DNA from: Bacteroidales bacterium UBA932
Lineage (GTDB): Bacteria; Bacteroidota; Bacteroidia; Bacteroidales; UBA932
Assembly: GCA_002293585.1 (NCBI GenBank)
Contig: DBDM01000148.1
Span: 1-5,750, forward strand
Reading direction: 5' to 3'
DNA: 5,750 bases
In this document: positions 5,723 through 5,750 of the stretch, piece after piece
Layout: every line of letters begins with the position of its first letter
How positions within the stretch are numbered: position 1 is the stretch's first letter
Notes under the pieces: generated by a model
Seen by the model: the letters and a program-made list of their open reading frames with translations, nothing else
Database searches by the model: none
Told to the model about the DNA's origin: nothing
Program-made: the position numbers and the translations under genes

Positions 5723-5750
5723 TATTCTTCGGTCTTGTGCTCTTGATGCT
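5722..5750 (-). CDS. C-terminal end of an unidentified upstream gene (partial)
   Basis: One minus-strand frame reads HQEHKTEE and then stops at TAA (5724-5722), sharing one base with the M23 start codon (TAATG). A charged tail, a stop/start overlap and the tight packing of the next two junctions make a real upstream gene of the same operon plausible. Eight codons are too few to identify it or to exclude chance. Confidence 0.4.

Overview
The window looks like the chromosome of a member of the Bacteroidota, most likely near the Chitinophagaceae. The reasons are a DUF4837 lipoprotein, a two-PDZ RseP with Bacteroidota-style sequence, a single-polypeptide five-helix SdhC, a TAnnTTTG-type promoter box, and start codons without clear Shine-Dalgarno sequences. 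The assignment comes from reading the proteins by eye, not from a search. Every supported gene is on the minus strand, so transcription runs from position 5750 towards position 1.

From right to left, positions 5750-2315 hold a compact cell-envelope and isoprenoid block. It contains the last codons of an unidentified gene, a membrane-anchored M23 metallopeptidase, dxr (first committed step of the MEP isoprenoid pathway) and rseP (site-2 intramembrane protease). The junctions are a 1-nt stop/start overlap followed by two 3-nt gaps, so this is almost certainly one transcript. A 48-nt gap leads to a DUF4837 lipoprotein (2266-1277), which I place in the same operon because I see no terminator or promoter in the gap.

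An 81-nt intergenic region (1276-1196) then carries a degenerate 7-bp tandem repeat and a good Bacteroidota promoter for sdhC (1195-533), the membrane cytochrome b subunit of succinate dehydrogenase/fumarate reductase. sdhA would normally follow. Instead, a second and different 7-bp repeat of exactly four units fills the whole 28-nt spacer to a small AT-rich two-gene module. That module is a 61-aa putative antitoxin overlapping by 14 nt a RelE/ParE-type toxin, which runs off the window at position 1. The first 300 bases are 40% G+C by hand count, against about 52-63% in two sampled 60-base lines of dxr.

Most of the window is ordinary housekeeping sequence. The parts that merit a second look are the toxin-antitoxin pair placed behind sdhC and the two heptamer arrays on either side of sdhC. 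I do not see a convincing new multi-gene system.
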